DNA from: Nostoc sp. FACHB-110
GTDB lineage: Bacteria; Cyanobacteriota; Cyanobacteriia; Cyanobacteriales; Nostocaceae
NCBI RefSeq assembly: GCF_014697425.1
Contig: NZ_JACJRU010000013.1
Span: 111,300 to 175,299 of the forward strand
Direction: 5' to 3'
Length of the DNA stretch: 64,000 bases
The translations under genes were made by a program, and so were the position numbers. This document shows, one piece after another, positions 36,401-45,376 of the stretch. The notes under the pieces were generated by a model that did not search any database, was not told where the DNA came from, and was given only the letters and a program-made list of their open reading frames with translations. The first letter of the stretch is position 1, and the number at the start of each line of letters is the position of its first letter.

Positions 36401-39283
36401 TCCATACTGAAGGGATAATTCTACTTGTTTTAAAGCTACCAGTGGAAATAACTCCGGTTGACAAGCATAGGAAGCCGCCCCAACTTTTACTAAAATTCGC
36501 ATAGCCGCTAAGATAGTTGGGTCACTCATCAAAGGCAAGTTGCGTAACTCAGCAGCCGATCGCCCATTTAGTTGCGTAGCGATCGCTTCAAATGCTGCGG
36601 TAATTTCTGCGGGTACAGGCTGTTTAGGTAGATGAATACCTAATTGACTCAGTACATCTAATGCCATCTCAATCGCAAAAATAAATCGCCCTTGATTAGT
36701 GTATGCCTCTAGCTTAATTTCAGTAATCTTGATGATATCCGTCAGAGTTTGAGCTTGTTGCAAAATCTCCCTGGCAGATTGTTCCATAGCATCAATATTG
36801 CCAGATAAATAAGCTGCTTCTGCTGCTAAATTATGCAGATTTAGTGTTAAATAATAGTTGTCATCCCATGCAGATACGCCTAATAATCTTAGTCCATGAT
36901 GAGCATAGTCAAAAGCACTAGTATAAGCTGTCGCCACCAGGGCTTTTTGACTAGCTGTGAGGTTATACTCAGCCAACAAGAGTTTTTCGGTTGTGTCGCT
37001 AATCAAACTTTGACCTAAATTGAGTTGACTAACAATTTCAAACAACCTTTCTTCTGGTTGCTGCTCTGAATTATTTTGTAGTAAGAGCCTGCCAATTTGC
37101 AGATGCGTGGCTTGCTTTTGCTCATCCGGAATTAACGAGTAAGCAGCCTGCTGAACGCGGTCGTGGAGAAATTTATAAGTAACAAATAAAGGATTTTGCG
37201 CCGTTAAATTTTGAGTTTCTTGCCCGATATAAAACTTGTAAATTTCACTTTGGGGTAATATTAACCCTGTTTGTAATGCTTGCCACAAATAATCAGCCGT
37301 TACTTTGGGTGATTTTTGGCAAACAACTGCTAAAGTTTTTAAGTCAAAGTGATTACCTATGCAAGCCGCTAATTGTAATATTTCTTGAGTCGATGGGGGC
37401 AGCTTTTGTAATTGTGTTGCCATAAATTGCACCACATCTTCTGTGAGCGATCGCTGATTGATTTGGGCAATATCACATTGCCAGCAACCTTGAGCAAAAT
37501 TGAAATAAATTAGCCCATCTTGATATAATGCTTTAAGAAATTGGGTACTAAAAAATGGATTACCTTGAGTTTTTTGATATACTAACCGTGAAAGTGGTAA
37601 AGCTAATTCTGGTGTACAACCTAAGGTATCAGCAACTAACTGATTTAAATTGAATGCACTCAGAGGTTTTAAGTTAATTTCATCTATTTTAGAATTAGCC
37701 TGATGAATTTCCTCTAATGTCAACATTAAAGGATGCCCCAGAAATAATTCATTGTCTCGATACGCACCAATTAATAGTAAGCAACTACTATTAACTTCAC
37801 TCATTAATAATTTAATTAATTGTAGTGAAGCAGAATCAGCCCATTGCAAATCATCTAAAAATAAAACTAAAGGATGTTCTTGCGTGGCGAATATTTGAAT
37901 AAACTTTTGAAATAATAAATTAAAGCGATGTTGAGCGGCTGTCCCCGATAATTCTTGTGCAGGTGGTTGTTGACCAATAATTTTTGCTAATTCGGGAATT
38001 ACATCAATAATTATCTGAGCATTTTCGCCTAAAGCCTGCAAAATTTGGGCTTGCCAGTGTTGTAGCTGCTGGTCAGTTTCGGATAATAACTGTCCAATTA
38101 AATCACTAAAAGCCTCTACAAAAGCCGAAAAGGGGATATTACGTTGAAATTGGTCAAATTTGCCTTTAATAAAATAACTGCGCTGTCTGGCTATGGGTTT
38201 ATGAACTTCGTTAATTACCGAAGTTTTGCCAATTCCCGAAAAACCAGCAACGAGCATCATTTCTGTTGCGCCAAGGCTGACTCGCTCAAATGCTGCTAAT
38301 ATTTGCTCAACTTCGGTTTCTCTACCGTATAATTTTTCTGGGATAATGAAGCGATCGCAAATATCCCATGCACCTATCTCAAAATTAACAATCTTTCCAG
38401 TTTCTTTAATTTGTAACAAGCAAATTTCTAAATCATGTTTTAGGCCTAAAGCACTCTGATAGCGGTCTTCGGCATTCTTCGCCATCAGTTTCAGCACAAT
38501 ATCAGAAATTACTTGCGGAATTCTGGGTTGATTTTCCTGATGTCTATTCCTGATTTTCTCTTGGGCATTATCTACTAACGCCTCGGGCATTTTAGCTAGG
38601 TGACAATGTACCAATTCTATAGGGTCGTCACTATTGAAAGGTAATTTTCCTGTCAACAATTCAAAAAATGTCACCCCCAAAGAATAAAAATCACTGCGAT
38701 AATCAATCCCCCGATTCATTCTTCCTGTTTGTTCTGGGGATAAATAAGCCAGCGTTCCTTCTAAAATTTTAGGACTAATGACAGTTTGAGTTTCTTTCGG
38801 TAGTAGAGAAGCAATACTAAAATCTATAAGTTTAATTTCTTGGGTTTTGGGATTAATGAGAATATTCGCTGGTTTAATATCTTTATGAATGATGTGATTT
38901 TGATACAGATAGTGTAATATATCACACATTTGTATAGCAATTATCAAAAATTCTTGCACCTCTAAGTGCCGCCCCTGCAGATATTCACCTAATGACAAGC
39001 CGCCAAAATCAGGCATGATTAAGGCATAACCATGACGATATACTTCTAAACTTAAAGGACTAACAATCCCCGGAAAGTTAATATTTTTAGCAATTGTGTA
39101 TTGGTTGTGAAATTGCAAAAGTTCACTAAAACTGGGATACTCTTGTTTGAGTAATTTGACGACAACAGGTTTTCCATCTATTTCTCGAATTCCCCGATAG
39201 ACTATCGTTCTTGAGCCATCATAAAGTTGTTCTGTTAGTTTGTAGCCGGGGATGGTTGCTGTTATGTCCACAGGAAGATTCAT
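33416..39283 (-). CDS. Paralogous giant hybrid Ser/Thr kinase - histidine kinase
   Basis: 1955 residues with the same order as its convergent neighbour: Ser/Thr kinase (IIHKDIKPANILIN), ATPase (GFSGIGKT, LVLFLDDLQWAD), helical region, GAF, PAS and histidine kinase (VAGVAHEMNNPLGF, IADNGKGMT, GKGTGLGLAIAHQI). The PAS differs from the neighbour's and looks like the type with a PAC segment (IPYISSGCYDLYGI, EWRIILPSGTIKWIQSKARP), so the two proteins may sense different signals. The start ATG has GAGG roughly 12 nt upstream. High similarity in kinase and HK parts points to duplication and inversion. Confidence 0.93.
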   Translation of the reverse strand: MNLPVDITATIPGYKLTEQLYDGSRTIVYRGIREIDGKPVVVKLLKQEYPSFSELLQFHNQYTIAKNINFPGIVSPLSLEVYRHGYALIMPDFGGLSLGEYLQGRHLEVQEFLIIAIQMCDILHYLYQNHIIHKDIKPANILINPKTQEIKLIDFSIASLLPKETQTVISPKILEGTLAYLSPEQTGRMNRGIDYRSDFYSLGVTFFELLTGKLPFNSDDPIELVHCHLAKMPEALVDNAQEKIRNRHQENQPRIPQVISDIVLKLMAKNAEDRYQSALGLKHDLEICLLQIKETGKIVNFEIGAWDICDRFIIPEKLYGRETEVEQILAAFERVSLGATEMMLVAGFSGIGKTSVINEVHKPIARQRSYFIKGKFDQFQRNIPFSAFVEAFSDLIGQLLSETDQQLQHWQAQILQALGENAQIIIDVIPELAKIIGQQPPAQELSGTAAQHRFNLLFQKFIQIFATQEHPLVLFLDDLQWADSASLQLIKLLMSEVNSSCLLLIGAYRDNELFLGHPLMLTLEEIHQANSKIDEINLKPLSAFNLNQLVADTLGCTPELALPLSRLVYQKTQGNPFFSTQFLKALYQDGLIYFNFAQGCWQCDIAQINQRSLTEDVVQFMATQLQKLPPSTQEILQLAACIGNHFDLKTLAVVCQKSPKVTADYLWQALQTGLILPQSEIYKFYIGQETQNLTAQNPLFVTYKFLHDRVQQAAYSLIPDEQKQATHLQIGRLLLQNNSEQQPEERLFEIVSQLNLGQSLISDTTEKLLLAEYNLTASQKALVATAYTSAFDYAHHGLRLLGVSAWDDNYYLTLNLHNLAAEAAYLSGNIDAMEQSAREILQQAQTLTDIIKITEIKLEAYTNQGRFIFAIEMALDVLSQLGIHLPKQPVPAEITAAFEAIATQLNGRSAAELRNLPLMSDPTILAAMRILVKVGAASYACQPELFPLVALKQVELSLQYGNANTSVIGYVYYGLLLCALLEDFSTGYEFGQLAIQLCEQHNDKEFYGRTLVLVHFYITFSTHHTKETLAPLQAAYSHGLEVGDLVFAGFGGFTYCLNSFLTGQPLNELIENIYIYSQGIQQIGQQTAGNFLKSCQQTVLNLLGKANNPVVLTGEVMDEAEMLATLQEIGDKSGLWFLLTHKIYLCVLFGEYVQALEIVQQAKQYLGGGTGTLSVPLVYFYESLALLATSGDSQTIAANQQILQKRAFYAPMNFQHQYDLIQAEQHRVLGQKIEAMELYDRAIAGAKANGYIQEEALANELAAKFYIDWGKETVAQAYMQQAYYCYAHWGAKAKTDNLEEVYAHLLQHILQRRKILNLDPQATIAKTTIAPYNRQSSSTSHSTTFADSLDFGLILKASRVLLGAIELEELIKNLMQVLLQHSEAQKIALILPEKTNWIVAAVANVNHVEQPVFSPHTLDSSTDVPIKMVYAVKHTLQPIIIHNITTETAWMADSYIQQHLPKSIVCSPIINQGKLIGILYLENRLTTEVFTSDRIEILNLLCAQAAISLENAGLYQDLQNYARQLEQSLAQQQASQVQFRNLADNIPGVVYQFCLAPDGSVSIPYISSGCYDLYGIAPEEVMTGRKALYTLHHPEDEPMIAQAIAESAQNLTPFEQEWRIILPSGTIKWIQSKARPEKQADGAIIWDGVVIDVSDRKLAEAAVTQKSQQLEQALASLKQTQLQMVQSEKMSALGNLVAGVAHEMNNPLGFIATSLKQVKPTLIDIFDHLQLYQTSFADVHPEIIDHAEEIDLEYTLADLPKVIEAMVIACDRLKNISTSLRTFSRADKDHKVPFNIHQGIDSTILILKHRLKANDQRPAIEVITDYDDLPPIDCFPGQLNQVFMNILANAIDALDDANSGRDWEEIKLNPSKITIKTCLENHWLIISIADNGKGMTEEIKSKIFDHLFTTKPVGKGTGLGLAIAHQIIAEKHGGKITVNSVVGEGTEFIIALPIA

Positions 39284-40068
39284 GCTCTACATACCTCAGT
39301 ACAAAATTTCGATTGCGAAATGAGTACATTTATTGTTCCCGTAGTTTAAGTAATGTTAACAGCAAAACTGTTTTTAAAGTTACTTGTCAGCTGTTAATCG
39401 TTCTGTCTGCACTTGCTGAGACTGAGTTAACCTCCTATCTTGCTGTGTGGAATTTGTGATTTTGCGAAAAGTTGAGCCAGTACTTTAGACGGTTTTCCGA
39501 CTTCGGAAAACTATATTCCATACAAATGGATAATTTATTTTACGCCAATCTCTCTATCGCCATAATTTTTTCTTTGGTATCCGCAATTTCATCGTGAAAC
39601 TAGAAGACACCACCTAACAACTGCAAAGGTGCTTATTAATATGTGAATATCAAGCTAATAGCTTTGTTTATCTCTAAATTACTTCGATTAATCATATTTA
39701 ACTTGGATAAAATTTGCAGACAAGATGTCCACACCACAAGAGTTTGATGTAATTACAATATGCAAACTAAATACAGCATATTTCAACTAAGTGAAGCACA
39801 CAATTTAATCCTCAAAGCTAGGTATAGACAGTATTTATCTCCTGAATTCTGCTGTATTTTCGATCTTATTAAAAATCATTAAATAAAAATCGCCCAACTT
39901 ATCTTTTTTGAGCGATTAATCTCCATATATATACAACTAAAAATTATCAATTCATTCGTCAAATTTTTTACTGCAGATTGTCGATAAATGAAAGCAAAGA
40001 TTTTGAAATCAAATGTAGATCAAGTGAGGCTGTTAACTCTATTTGCTGCATCTACAGAATTATCCAGA
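39284..40068. other. Intergenic region upstream of the second giant kinase
   Basis: About 785 bp of AT-rich DNA without a credible gene. One weak inverted repeat (AATCGC / GCGATT, around 39887-39917) is seen. The promoter of the - strand kinase gene is expected at its left end. Confidence 0.5.
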
Positions 40069-40335
40069 CTAACAATTAATTTCAAAATTTTGTCCAGTTG
40101 CACAAGGTATTCTCAAATGAGCATAAACACCACTCAGTTGAATAGCGGCTGGTGGTAGATGCAAAACCATACAACATCTGTAAACTGTGGCTTGATATTC
40201 TCGCCATTGCATCTTGATAGCTGCGCTTTTAGGATCATTGCCTAAGTCTGCAAATTTTAGCCCAGCCCTAGCCAGCCAAATTTCAACTTCGGTAGTTTCG
40301 CCAACAGGCTCGGATAAAAAATTAGAGTTGTTCAT
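40069..40335 (-). CDS. Small protein of unknown function
   Basis: 88 residues with balanced amino-acid use: acidic first third (SEPVGETTEVEIWLARAGLKF), a middle DPKSAAIKMQWREYQATVYRCC and a C-terminal half with four Cys in all. No membrane helix or signal peptide. I do not recognise a family. It lies 46 bp downstream of another small gene on the same strand and may be cotranscribed with it. Confidence 0.55.
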   Translation of the reverse strand: MNNSNFLSEPVGETTEVEIWLARAGLKFADLGNDPKSAAIKMQWREYQATVYRCCMVLHLPPAAIQLSGVYAHLRIPCATGQNFEINC

Positions 40336-40381
40336 AAAATCAGTTTTTTGGATAAATGAAGATTTATATCAATCTTAAGCG

Positions 40382-40636
40382 TCACAAGTTGATATCTGGT
40401 TCTAAGTTTAACATTTGAAAATTCTCTTTTAACTGCTCCCAAAGGTGTTCTATTTGCTCGTAGGAGTCATACATAGAGAGTTTCCCAGCAGTCTGAAGAT
40501 TAGATATATAACCTACTCTTTGTGCAAATTCTTGCAAGTTGGTATTAAATACCAGATTCTTGGTGGTGAATTTACCTGAGTATTGGTAGCGTTGATAAAT
40601 AAAATTGTGTTTGTCTATATGATTGGTATTATTCAT
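40382..40636 (-). CDS. Small conserved cyanobacterial protein (DUF7219-like)
   Basis: 84 residues. The core YSGKFTTKNLVFNTNLQEFA followed by QRVGYISNLQTAGKLS and an IEHLWEQLK helix matches a small cyanobacterial family that I recall as DUF7219. A second, broken copy lies at 53014-53377, so the family is represented twice in the window. Function unknown; soluble and charged. Confidence 0.75.
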   Translation of the reverse strand: MNNTNHIDKHNFIYQRYQYSGKFTTKNLVFNTNLQEFAQRVGYISNLQTAGKLSMYDSYEQIEHLWEQLKENFQMLNLEPDINL

Positions 40637-41048
40637 ATTTATCTATCCTATTTAATTACTCAACTACTTATTTGGGTAGGTAACAATCAAGCATCACTAT
40701 GTTATGTGTTTGTGTCAAATTGTAGATGCAGTTTGTACAGTTTTTCATAGGCAAGCTAGTGAAGTTATGGCAGATAAAACTAGACTTGGTTTAATTTTGA
40801 GTTGTAATTTTAGTTGCAACAATCTAAACCAGTAATCTGAGAAATCAAAAAGCAAATTGCTGAGGATACTTGAGATATTAAACCTCTACCTAAGAGTAGA
40901 TATTATTTAATTTATAGCTAAAAGATATACAAAATCCTCTGCGTTTTAGGTTCAGTATATGCAGAGGATTTCATAACCCGCAATTTTGTTTATTTGTTAA
41001 ATTAATAAAAATAATTTATGTAAGATGATATCGCAACAAAGCATAGCT
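40637..41048. other. Intergenic region downstream of the SsuABC-like operon
   Basis: AT-rich; contains the terminator at 40932-40971. No gene seen. Confidence 0.5.
40932..40971 (-). terminator. Terminator of the SsuABC-like operon
   Basis: Arms AAATCCTCTGC and GCAGAGGATTT form an 11-bp perfect stem. On the - strand it is followed by TTTTGTAT. It lies about 80 bp after the permease stop. Confidence 0.7.
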
Positions 41049-41933
41049 TTATAACTCTTGAGGATTAGCGCGCCAGCGTAAAACATAAGCTTCTAGAACA
41101 CGCACACCCCAATCGAGTAAAACGCTAATAAATGCCAAAACTACCAATATCGCCCAAGCTTGATCAACGTTTAAAGTTCCCTGTGCTGCCATTAAAAGAT
41201 AACCTAAACCTTGGGTTGAACCGATATACTCAGCTACTAACGCCCCCACTAAAGCCATGCCTAAACTAGTGCGAATTCCGGCAATTACCCAACTCAGAAC
41301 CGAAGGTAATACAACCAAATACAACATCTGCCAGCGATTTGCACCCATAACTTGAAAAGCAGAAACTAACTCGCGCTCAATACTTTGCAGTCCTTGATAA
41401 GTTGTAAAAAATATTGGAAAAAAAGCAGCTAAAGCTGCTAATAATACTTTGGAGAGTAATCCAATGCCAAACCAAACAATAAAAAATGGTGCTAAAGCAA
41501 TCCGTGGTAAAGAGTTAAATATCTGAACGTAAGGAAGAGTGATTTTAGCTCCAGATGGCGAATATGCTAAAACTATTCCCAGACTCACGCCGCCAGTCAT
41601 AGCTAAAATTAGTCCAGTCATTGCCTCTTGAAATGTCACAAAAATATGTTTAAATATACTCCCGCTAGATAATAGTTGCCATATCTGCTGCATAATCAAA
41701 CTTGGTTTACCAACAAGTGCTGGTTCAATAAATGGAGAAATATTAAATGCACCTGTGCCAAGTTCCCACACTAACAAAATGATCACCAATGGTGTTAGCT
41801 GAATTGCTAGCTGGATTATGCGTTGTTCCCAACTAATTTGATTAGGGAGCGAACTGATATTTTTTGATTTATTTTTACTAAAAGCAAGAGCAGATTGTCC
41901 CAAGGTTAAGCTACGATCGCGGGTAGTTTTCAT
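41049..41933 (-). CDS. ABC transporter permease, SsuC/TauC family
   Basis: About 294 residues from the ATG at 41933; an in-frame TTG at 41942 is less likely. Several transmembrane helices and the EAA-type loop (ALAAFFPIFFTTYQGLQSIERELVSAFQVMGANRWQMLYLVVLPS) mark the nitrate/sulfonate/taurine permease family. It starts a few bases after the ATPase gene stop, so the three genes 42750, 41943 and 41049 form one operon. The substrate is probably an organosulfonate or a similar small anion; sequence alone does not decide. Confidence 0.92.
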   Translation of the reverse strand: MKTTRDRSLTLGQSALAFSKNKSKNISSLPNQISWEQRIIQLAIQLTPLVIILLVWELGTGAFNISPFIEPALVGKPSLIMQQIWQLLSSGSIFKHIFVTFQEAMTGLILAMTGGVSLGIVLAYSPSGAKITLPYVQIFNSLPRIALAPFFIVWFGIGLLSKVLLAALAAFFPIFFTTYQGLQSIERELVSAFQVMGANRWQMLYLVVLPSVLSWVIAGIRTSLGMALVGALVAEYIGSTQGLGYLLMAAQGTLNVDQAWAILVVLAFISVLLDWGVRVLEAYVLRWRANPQEL

Positions 41934-41942
41934 ATTATGCAA

Positions 41943-42737
41943 TTAAGTTTTTAAAAGGGAAATCCCTCGGTCTGGTTGTAATACTTGCGTGGTTAACTCT
42001 GACCACATCTCACGCTGGATTTGTTGAAATTTGGGATCTGTGCGAATAGCTATAGCCGAGCGTTCTGTAGGTAAATCAATCAGAAATTCCTTGACAATTT
42101 TGCCAGGACGTGAACTCAATAAAAATACACGCTGTGATAAGGCGATCGCTTCATCTAAATCATGAGTTACCAATACAAAGGTACATCCTGTATCACGCCA
42201 TAATCTGAGGAATTCATCTTGTAAAAGAGCGCGTGTTTGTGCATCCAGACTACTTAACGGCTCATCCAGCAATACGACATCTGGTTCATAAATCAACGTC
42301 CTAATCAATAACACACGCTGCTGCATTCCTCCTGATAGTTCTCGCGGAAAACTATTTTCAAACCCAGACAAGCCATATTTTTCTAACATTGCCAAGGCTT
42401 TTTTTCTTCTTTCAATGCGAGTGACACCACGAATTTCTAAAGGTGCAGTTACATTATCTATAACTGTCCGCCACGGTAACAAAGTTTGCTTTTGAAATAA
42501 ATAACCAATTTTTTTGATACCACTGATATTAAAACTACCATTTACTTCTGTACCACTATTAATTAATCCCGCAATCACATTTAATAATGTACTCTTGCCG
42601 CAACCACTGGGGCCAATTAAACTCACAAATTCACCAGCATTGATAGTCAAGCTGACATTTTGTAATGCTTCAATCCGTTTATTTTTGCTCCAATAAGAAA
42701 TGCAGAGATTTTGAGTAATGATTGTCGGGACTGACAT
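41943..42737 (-). CDS. ABC transporter ATPase, SsuB/TauB family
   Basis: 264 residues. Walker A GPSGCGKST, Q-loop FQKQTLLPWRTV, signature LSGGMQQRVLLIRTL, Walker B VVLLDEPLSSLD, and switch His in VTHDLDEA. The LPWRTV string after the Q-loop is typical of nitrate/sulfonate ATPases. The ATG lies 12 bp after the substrate-binding gene stop. Confidence 0.95.
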   Translation of the reverse strand: MSVPTIITQNLCISYWSKNKRIEALQNVSLTINAGEFVSLIGPSGCGKSTLLNVIAGLINSGTEVNGSFNISGIKKIGYLFQKQTLLPWRTVIDNVTAPLEIRGVTRIERRKKALAMLEKYGLSGFENSFPRELSGGMQQRVLLIRTLIYEPDVVLLDEPLSSLDAQTRALLQDEFLRLWRDTGCTFVLVTHDLDEAIALSQRVFLLSSRPGKIVKEFLIDLPTERSAIAIRTDPKFQQIQREMWSELTTQVLQPDRGISLLKT

Positions 42738-42749
42738 ATTTTGATTCTC

Positions 42750-43787
42750 CTAGGCTCGATGACCTGCAAATTTGTCAAATACCCCTTCCGAGTAAGGAAC
42801 TATTTTCTTAATAATTCCTGTGTCAAAAAATACTCTTTGGTCTGCAAGATAGGCCTCTTGACTAATAGAAGCATCTTTAGGAACAGAAAGTTTGAGTTCA
42901 GTATTCAGACCTGTCAAAATAGCGTCTAAATTTTTGCTATCAAATCGTTTACCCACCACTTGCAAAATTTGTTCTGGTGGAGTTTGATGCATATATGTGA
43001 AAGTGCGATTGACAACTTCGACCAATCTTTTCACCACTTCCGGCTTTTGGGTAGTTACACGCTCATGACTCAGCCAAGCACGAGTCATAGCCTCGTTAGC
43101 ACCAAAATATTTTTTGTGTACGTTGGGATCTAAAGCATTCAAGAGTTGAAATACTGCGCCTTCTTTAAGTAGTTTATGTAAATCTGGCGCACCTGCGATC
43201 GCTGCATCCACCTGACGAGATTTGATTAATGTATAAGTAGAAGCAGTTGTACTTTGAACGTATTCGACATCTTTATCGCTCAAACCATTTTGGCGTAAGT
43301 ATTTTACAAACACTGCCCAACTCCAAGTACCAATTTCACCAGCTGATACTTTTCTTCCTTTGAGGTCAGCAACACTTTTGATTTGAGACTTTAAATCAGA
43401 ACGCACAATTAAAGAAGTATCAACCAGATTGCGACGGTTGGCTACGACATTTAACGGCACTCCTTTGAGTCGAGAAAGATAGACGTGTAAAGGTGCTTGG
43501 GCCGTAAAATCAATTTCGCCTGCAATCAACGCATCGCGCATCTTTGCACTACTTTGAAAAGTAATGACTTCTGCATTTAAACCAGCCGCATTAAAATAAC
43601 CTAAATCCTGGGGAATCCAAACATCAATTGAATTAATTCCACTAACTGCTCCTAGTTTCACATTGATAGTTCCTTGACTCGCCGCAGGCTGAGTAATGCT
43701 ATTACAAGCTTGTGTAGCCAGAGCAGTTGTGACTCCCAGAGAAGCATATTTTAAAAAGTCTCTACGTGTGTGCATTTGCTTATCCAA
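42750..43787 (-). CDS. Sulfonate/nitrate-type ABC substrate-binding protein with Tat/lipoprotein signal
   Basis: 345 residues. The N-terminus MHTRRDFLKYASLGVTTALA has the twin-arginine motif, followed by a possible lipobox ending in ATQAC. The mature part is the SsuA/NMT1-like two-lobe fold (AVSGINSIDVWIPQDLGYFNAAGL, FTAQAPLHVYLSRLKG, VADLKGRKVSAGEIGTW, VDAAIAGAPDLHKLL). It should capture the substrate in the periplasm for the adjacent permease and ATPase. Confidence 0.92.
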   Translation of the reverse strand: MDKQMHTRRDFLKYASLGVTTALATQACNSITQPAASQGTINVKLGAVSGINSIDVWIPQDLGYFNAAGLNAEVITFQSSAKMRDALIAGEIDFTAQAPLHVYLSRLKGVPLNVVANRRNLVDTSLIVRSDLKSQIKSVADLKGRKVSAGEIGTWSWAVFVKYLRQNGLSDKDVEYVQSTTASTYTLIKSRQVDAAIAGAPDLHKLLKEGAVFQLLNALDPNVHKKYFGANEAMTRAWLSHERVTTQKPEVVKRLVEVVNRTFTYMHQTPPEQILQVVGKRFDSKNLDAILTGLNTELKLSVPKDASISQEAYLADQRVFFDTGIIKKIVPYSEGVFDKFAGHRA

Positions 43788-43965
43788 GATTGATGTAAAA
43801 GAATTCCGAACTCAGGATTCATACTAAATTGCAGTCAAAGATAGTAACCTAAGGTGGGAGTAGGGAGTAGGAATACTACTCAGCAAAGCAACTTAGTATC
43901 AGAATTCAGCATATTGGTTGAAAACTTTTTCCCTGGTGGGCGAAAACAATTTAAACATTTTAAAA

Positions 43966-44000
43966 AACGTGGGTTTGCCAGAGTTAGGTAAGCCCACGTT
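43966..44000 (-). terminator. Terminator of the leaderless SBP gene
   Basis: Arms AACGTGGGTTTGCC and GGTAAGCCCACGTT pair with one mismatch. On the - strand the stem is followed by a T-run. It lies 20 bp after the stop of the upstream - strand gene. Confidence 0.8.
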
Positions 44001-44019
44001 TATCGGGCAAATCAAACAT

Positions 44020-44958
44020 TTACCCAACTGTCAAAACTCGGTTATCAACAATCTGTTGAAATGTAGCATCAGGTTGAATTAGTCCCCATTTCACCATCCA
44101 GTTGTAAGTCCGATGAAAATCGGTTTCGCAGTATGGGGCTGGGTCTGCATAGCGCAGACGATTGCGACGGAAGTCTGATGGCTCTAGATGGACAATCTCT
44201 TCGGATACGTCATCTATCAGATACTTCACATAGCGGATGGGGTCTTCTTGCAAATCCTTCACTGCACGACGGATAGCTTTGTTAATGGCTTCAAAACTGG
44301 CTTGGTCTACTTCTGGACTAGCAATTTCTAGACCTACATAGTGAGCCTCAGCAATAACCTTGTAGCCTAGTTTTTCGGCAACTGTAATCCAAGGTTCCAT
44401 CACAGCAACCGCATCAACTAAACCATCACGCAAAGCTACAAAGCGGTTGAATTGTTTGGGTTGACTACCGCCTTCAATGTGAACTATTTTTATCTCTTCT
44501 GCTGGAAGAAAGCCTTCTAGCGTTTGGATAGCAATATAGTGAGAACCGTGGTGAAAGTTTACACCAACAGGGACATTAGCGAGGTCTTGAGGAATGTTGT
44601 AGGGTGAATCTGGGCGAACAATAATCGCTTGGCTCGCAATAGCAGCTCGCTTGGCAATTACCTGTCCACCACGAGAACTATCGTATGTGCGGCGTACTTG
44701 TCCCCATTCACAGGCGCGGTAAAGGCTGCTTTGGCCTTGCTCAAACAAAGAGGGGCCACCAAAAGAACTGACTTGACGGTGATCATCAATTAGGGTGATG
44801 TTAGCTGGGCGATCGCCATAATTCCGTTTGACAAACTCAATCTCCAGCCCTAAGTCAGCAAAGTAACCCTGATCACGAGCTACATAGTAAGGCAGCGAAA
44901 ACACTGTCCCACTAATCTCGGTGGTAATTTTCTTGAGTGCCAAATTTGCGTTACTCAA
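44020..44958 (-). CDS. Leaderless SsuA/DszB-fold protein, possible cytoplasmic binding protein or desulfinase relative
   Basis: 312 residues, starting at TTG (44958) with AGGAAGGAG upstream. It has the two-lobe fold of sulfonate-binding proteins (SLPYYVARDQGYFADLGLEIEFV; VDAVAVMEPWITVAEKLGYK) but no signal peptide, so it should stay in the cytoplasm. The segment DDHRQVSSFGGPSLFEQG is reminiscent of the active-site loop of the desulfinase DszB, yet the residues equivalent to DszB's catalytic Cys and Arg seem absent. It lies between a sulfonate importer and a persulfide dioxygenase fusion, suggesting a role with organosulfur compounds. A 16-bp palindrome lies before it. Confidence 0.75.
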   Translation of the reverse strand: MSNANLALKKITTEISGTVFSLPYYVARDQGYFADLGLEIEFVKRNYGDRPANITLIDDHRQVSSFGGPSLFEQGQSSLYRACEWGQVRRTYDSSRGGQVIAKRAAIASQAIIVRPDSPYNIPQDLANVPVGVNFHHGSHYIAIQTLEGFLPAEEIKIVHIEGGSQPKQFNRFVALRDGLVDAVAVMEPWITVAEKLGYKVIAEAHYVGLEIASPEVDQASFEAINKAIRRAVKDLQEDPIRYVKYLIDDVSEEIVHLEPSDFRRNRLRYADPAPYCETDFHRTYNWMVKWGLIQPDATFQQIVDNRVLTVG

Positions 44959-45003
44959 GGTATGGCTCCTTCCTGATTTGGATAAGTGAGATTTATTCTC
45001 CGG

Positions 45004-45019
45004 TAAATACTAGTATTTA
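45004..45019. promoter_or_regulatory. Perfect 16-bp palindrome, candidate operator
   Basis: TAAATACTAGTATTTA reads the same on both strands. It is 45 bp before the TTG start of the leaderless SBP gene, a usual place for a dimeric regulator. The regulator is not known. Confidence 0.45.
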
Positions 45020-45054
45020 GTCAAGATTAAATATATTTGTTTACAACGCTCAGT

Positions 45055-45089
45055 CCTGAGTGCTGAGTGCTGAGTGCTGAGTGCTGAGT
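45055..45089. repeat. Short tandem heptamer repeat (STRR)
   Basis: About five consecutive units of the heptamer GTGCTGA (first copy degenerate, CCTGAGT phase). It is the type of seven-base tandem repeat typical of heterocystous cyanobacteria. Confidence 0.85.
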
Positions 45090-45376
45090 AAGAAGAAAGA
45101 GTACTCAGTACTTTTGCACTATGGTAAAAGCCCCGCCCGATATTAAGCGGAATCCTATTACCGAGAGAAGGTTGATACCCCACCCCTTGCGATGCACTCA
45201 AGTATGAAAATCGAATAAATATGTGTTTCTCGTACTACGTATCTCGAAACACGGAGTCCTTGCTTGAAACCCCTGATTTTAATTATGTATGGGGTTCCCT
45301 ACACCCCACACCCGTTGCGCCACACCCTGTTCATCATTATTCTTGATTGTTTCTTTTGCCTTGTTCGCTCAGACTA

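Larger units (their letters stand above)
44959..45376. other. Intergenic region with palindrome and tandem repeat
   Basis: Contains the 16-bp palindrome at 45004-45019, the heptamer repeat at 45055-45089 and a stretch without recognised coding. A short - strand frame here is produced by the tandem repeat. Confidence 0.55.

Noticed and set aside
45010..45201. 63-codon - strand frame with repeated STQHSALS-like text
   Set aside because: It is a direct reading of the heptamer tandem repeat, not a gene.
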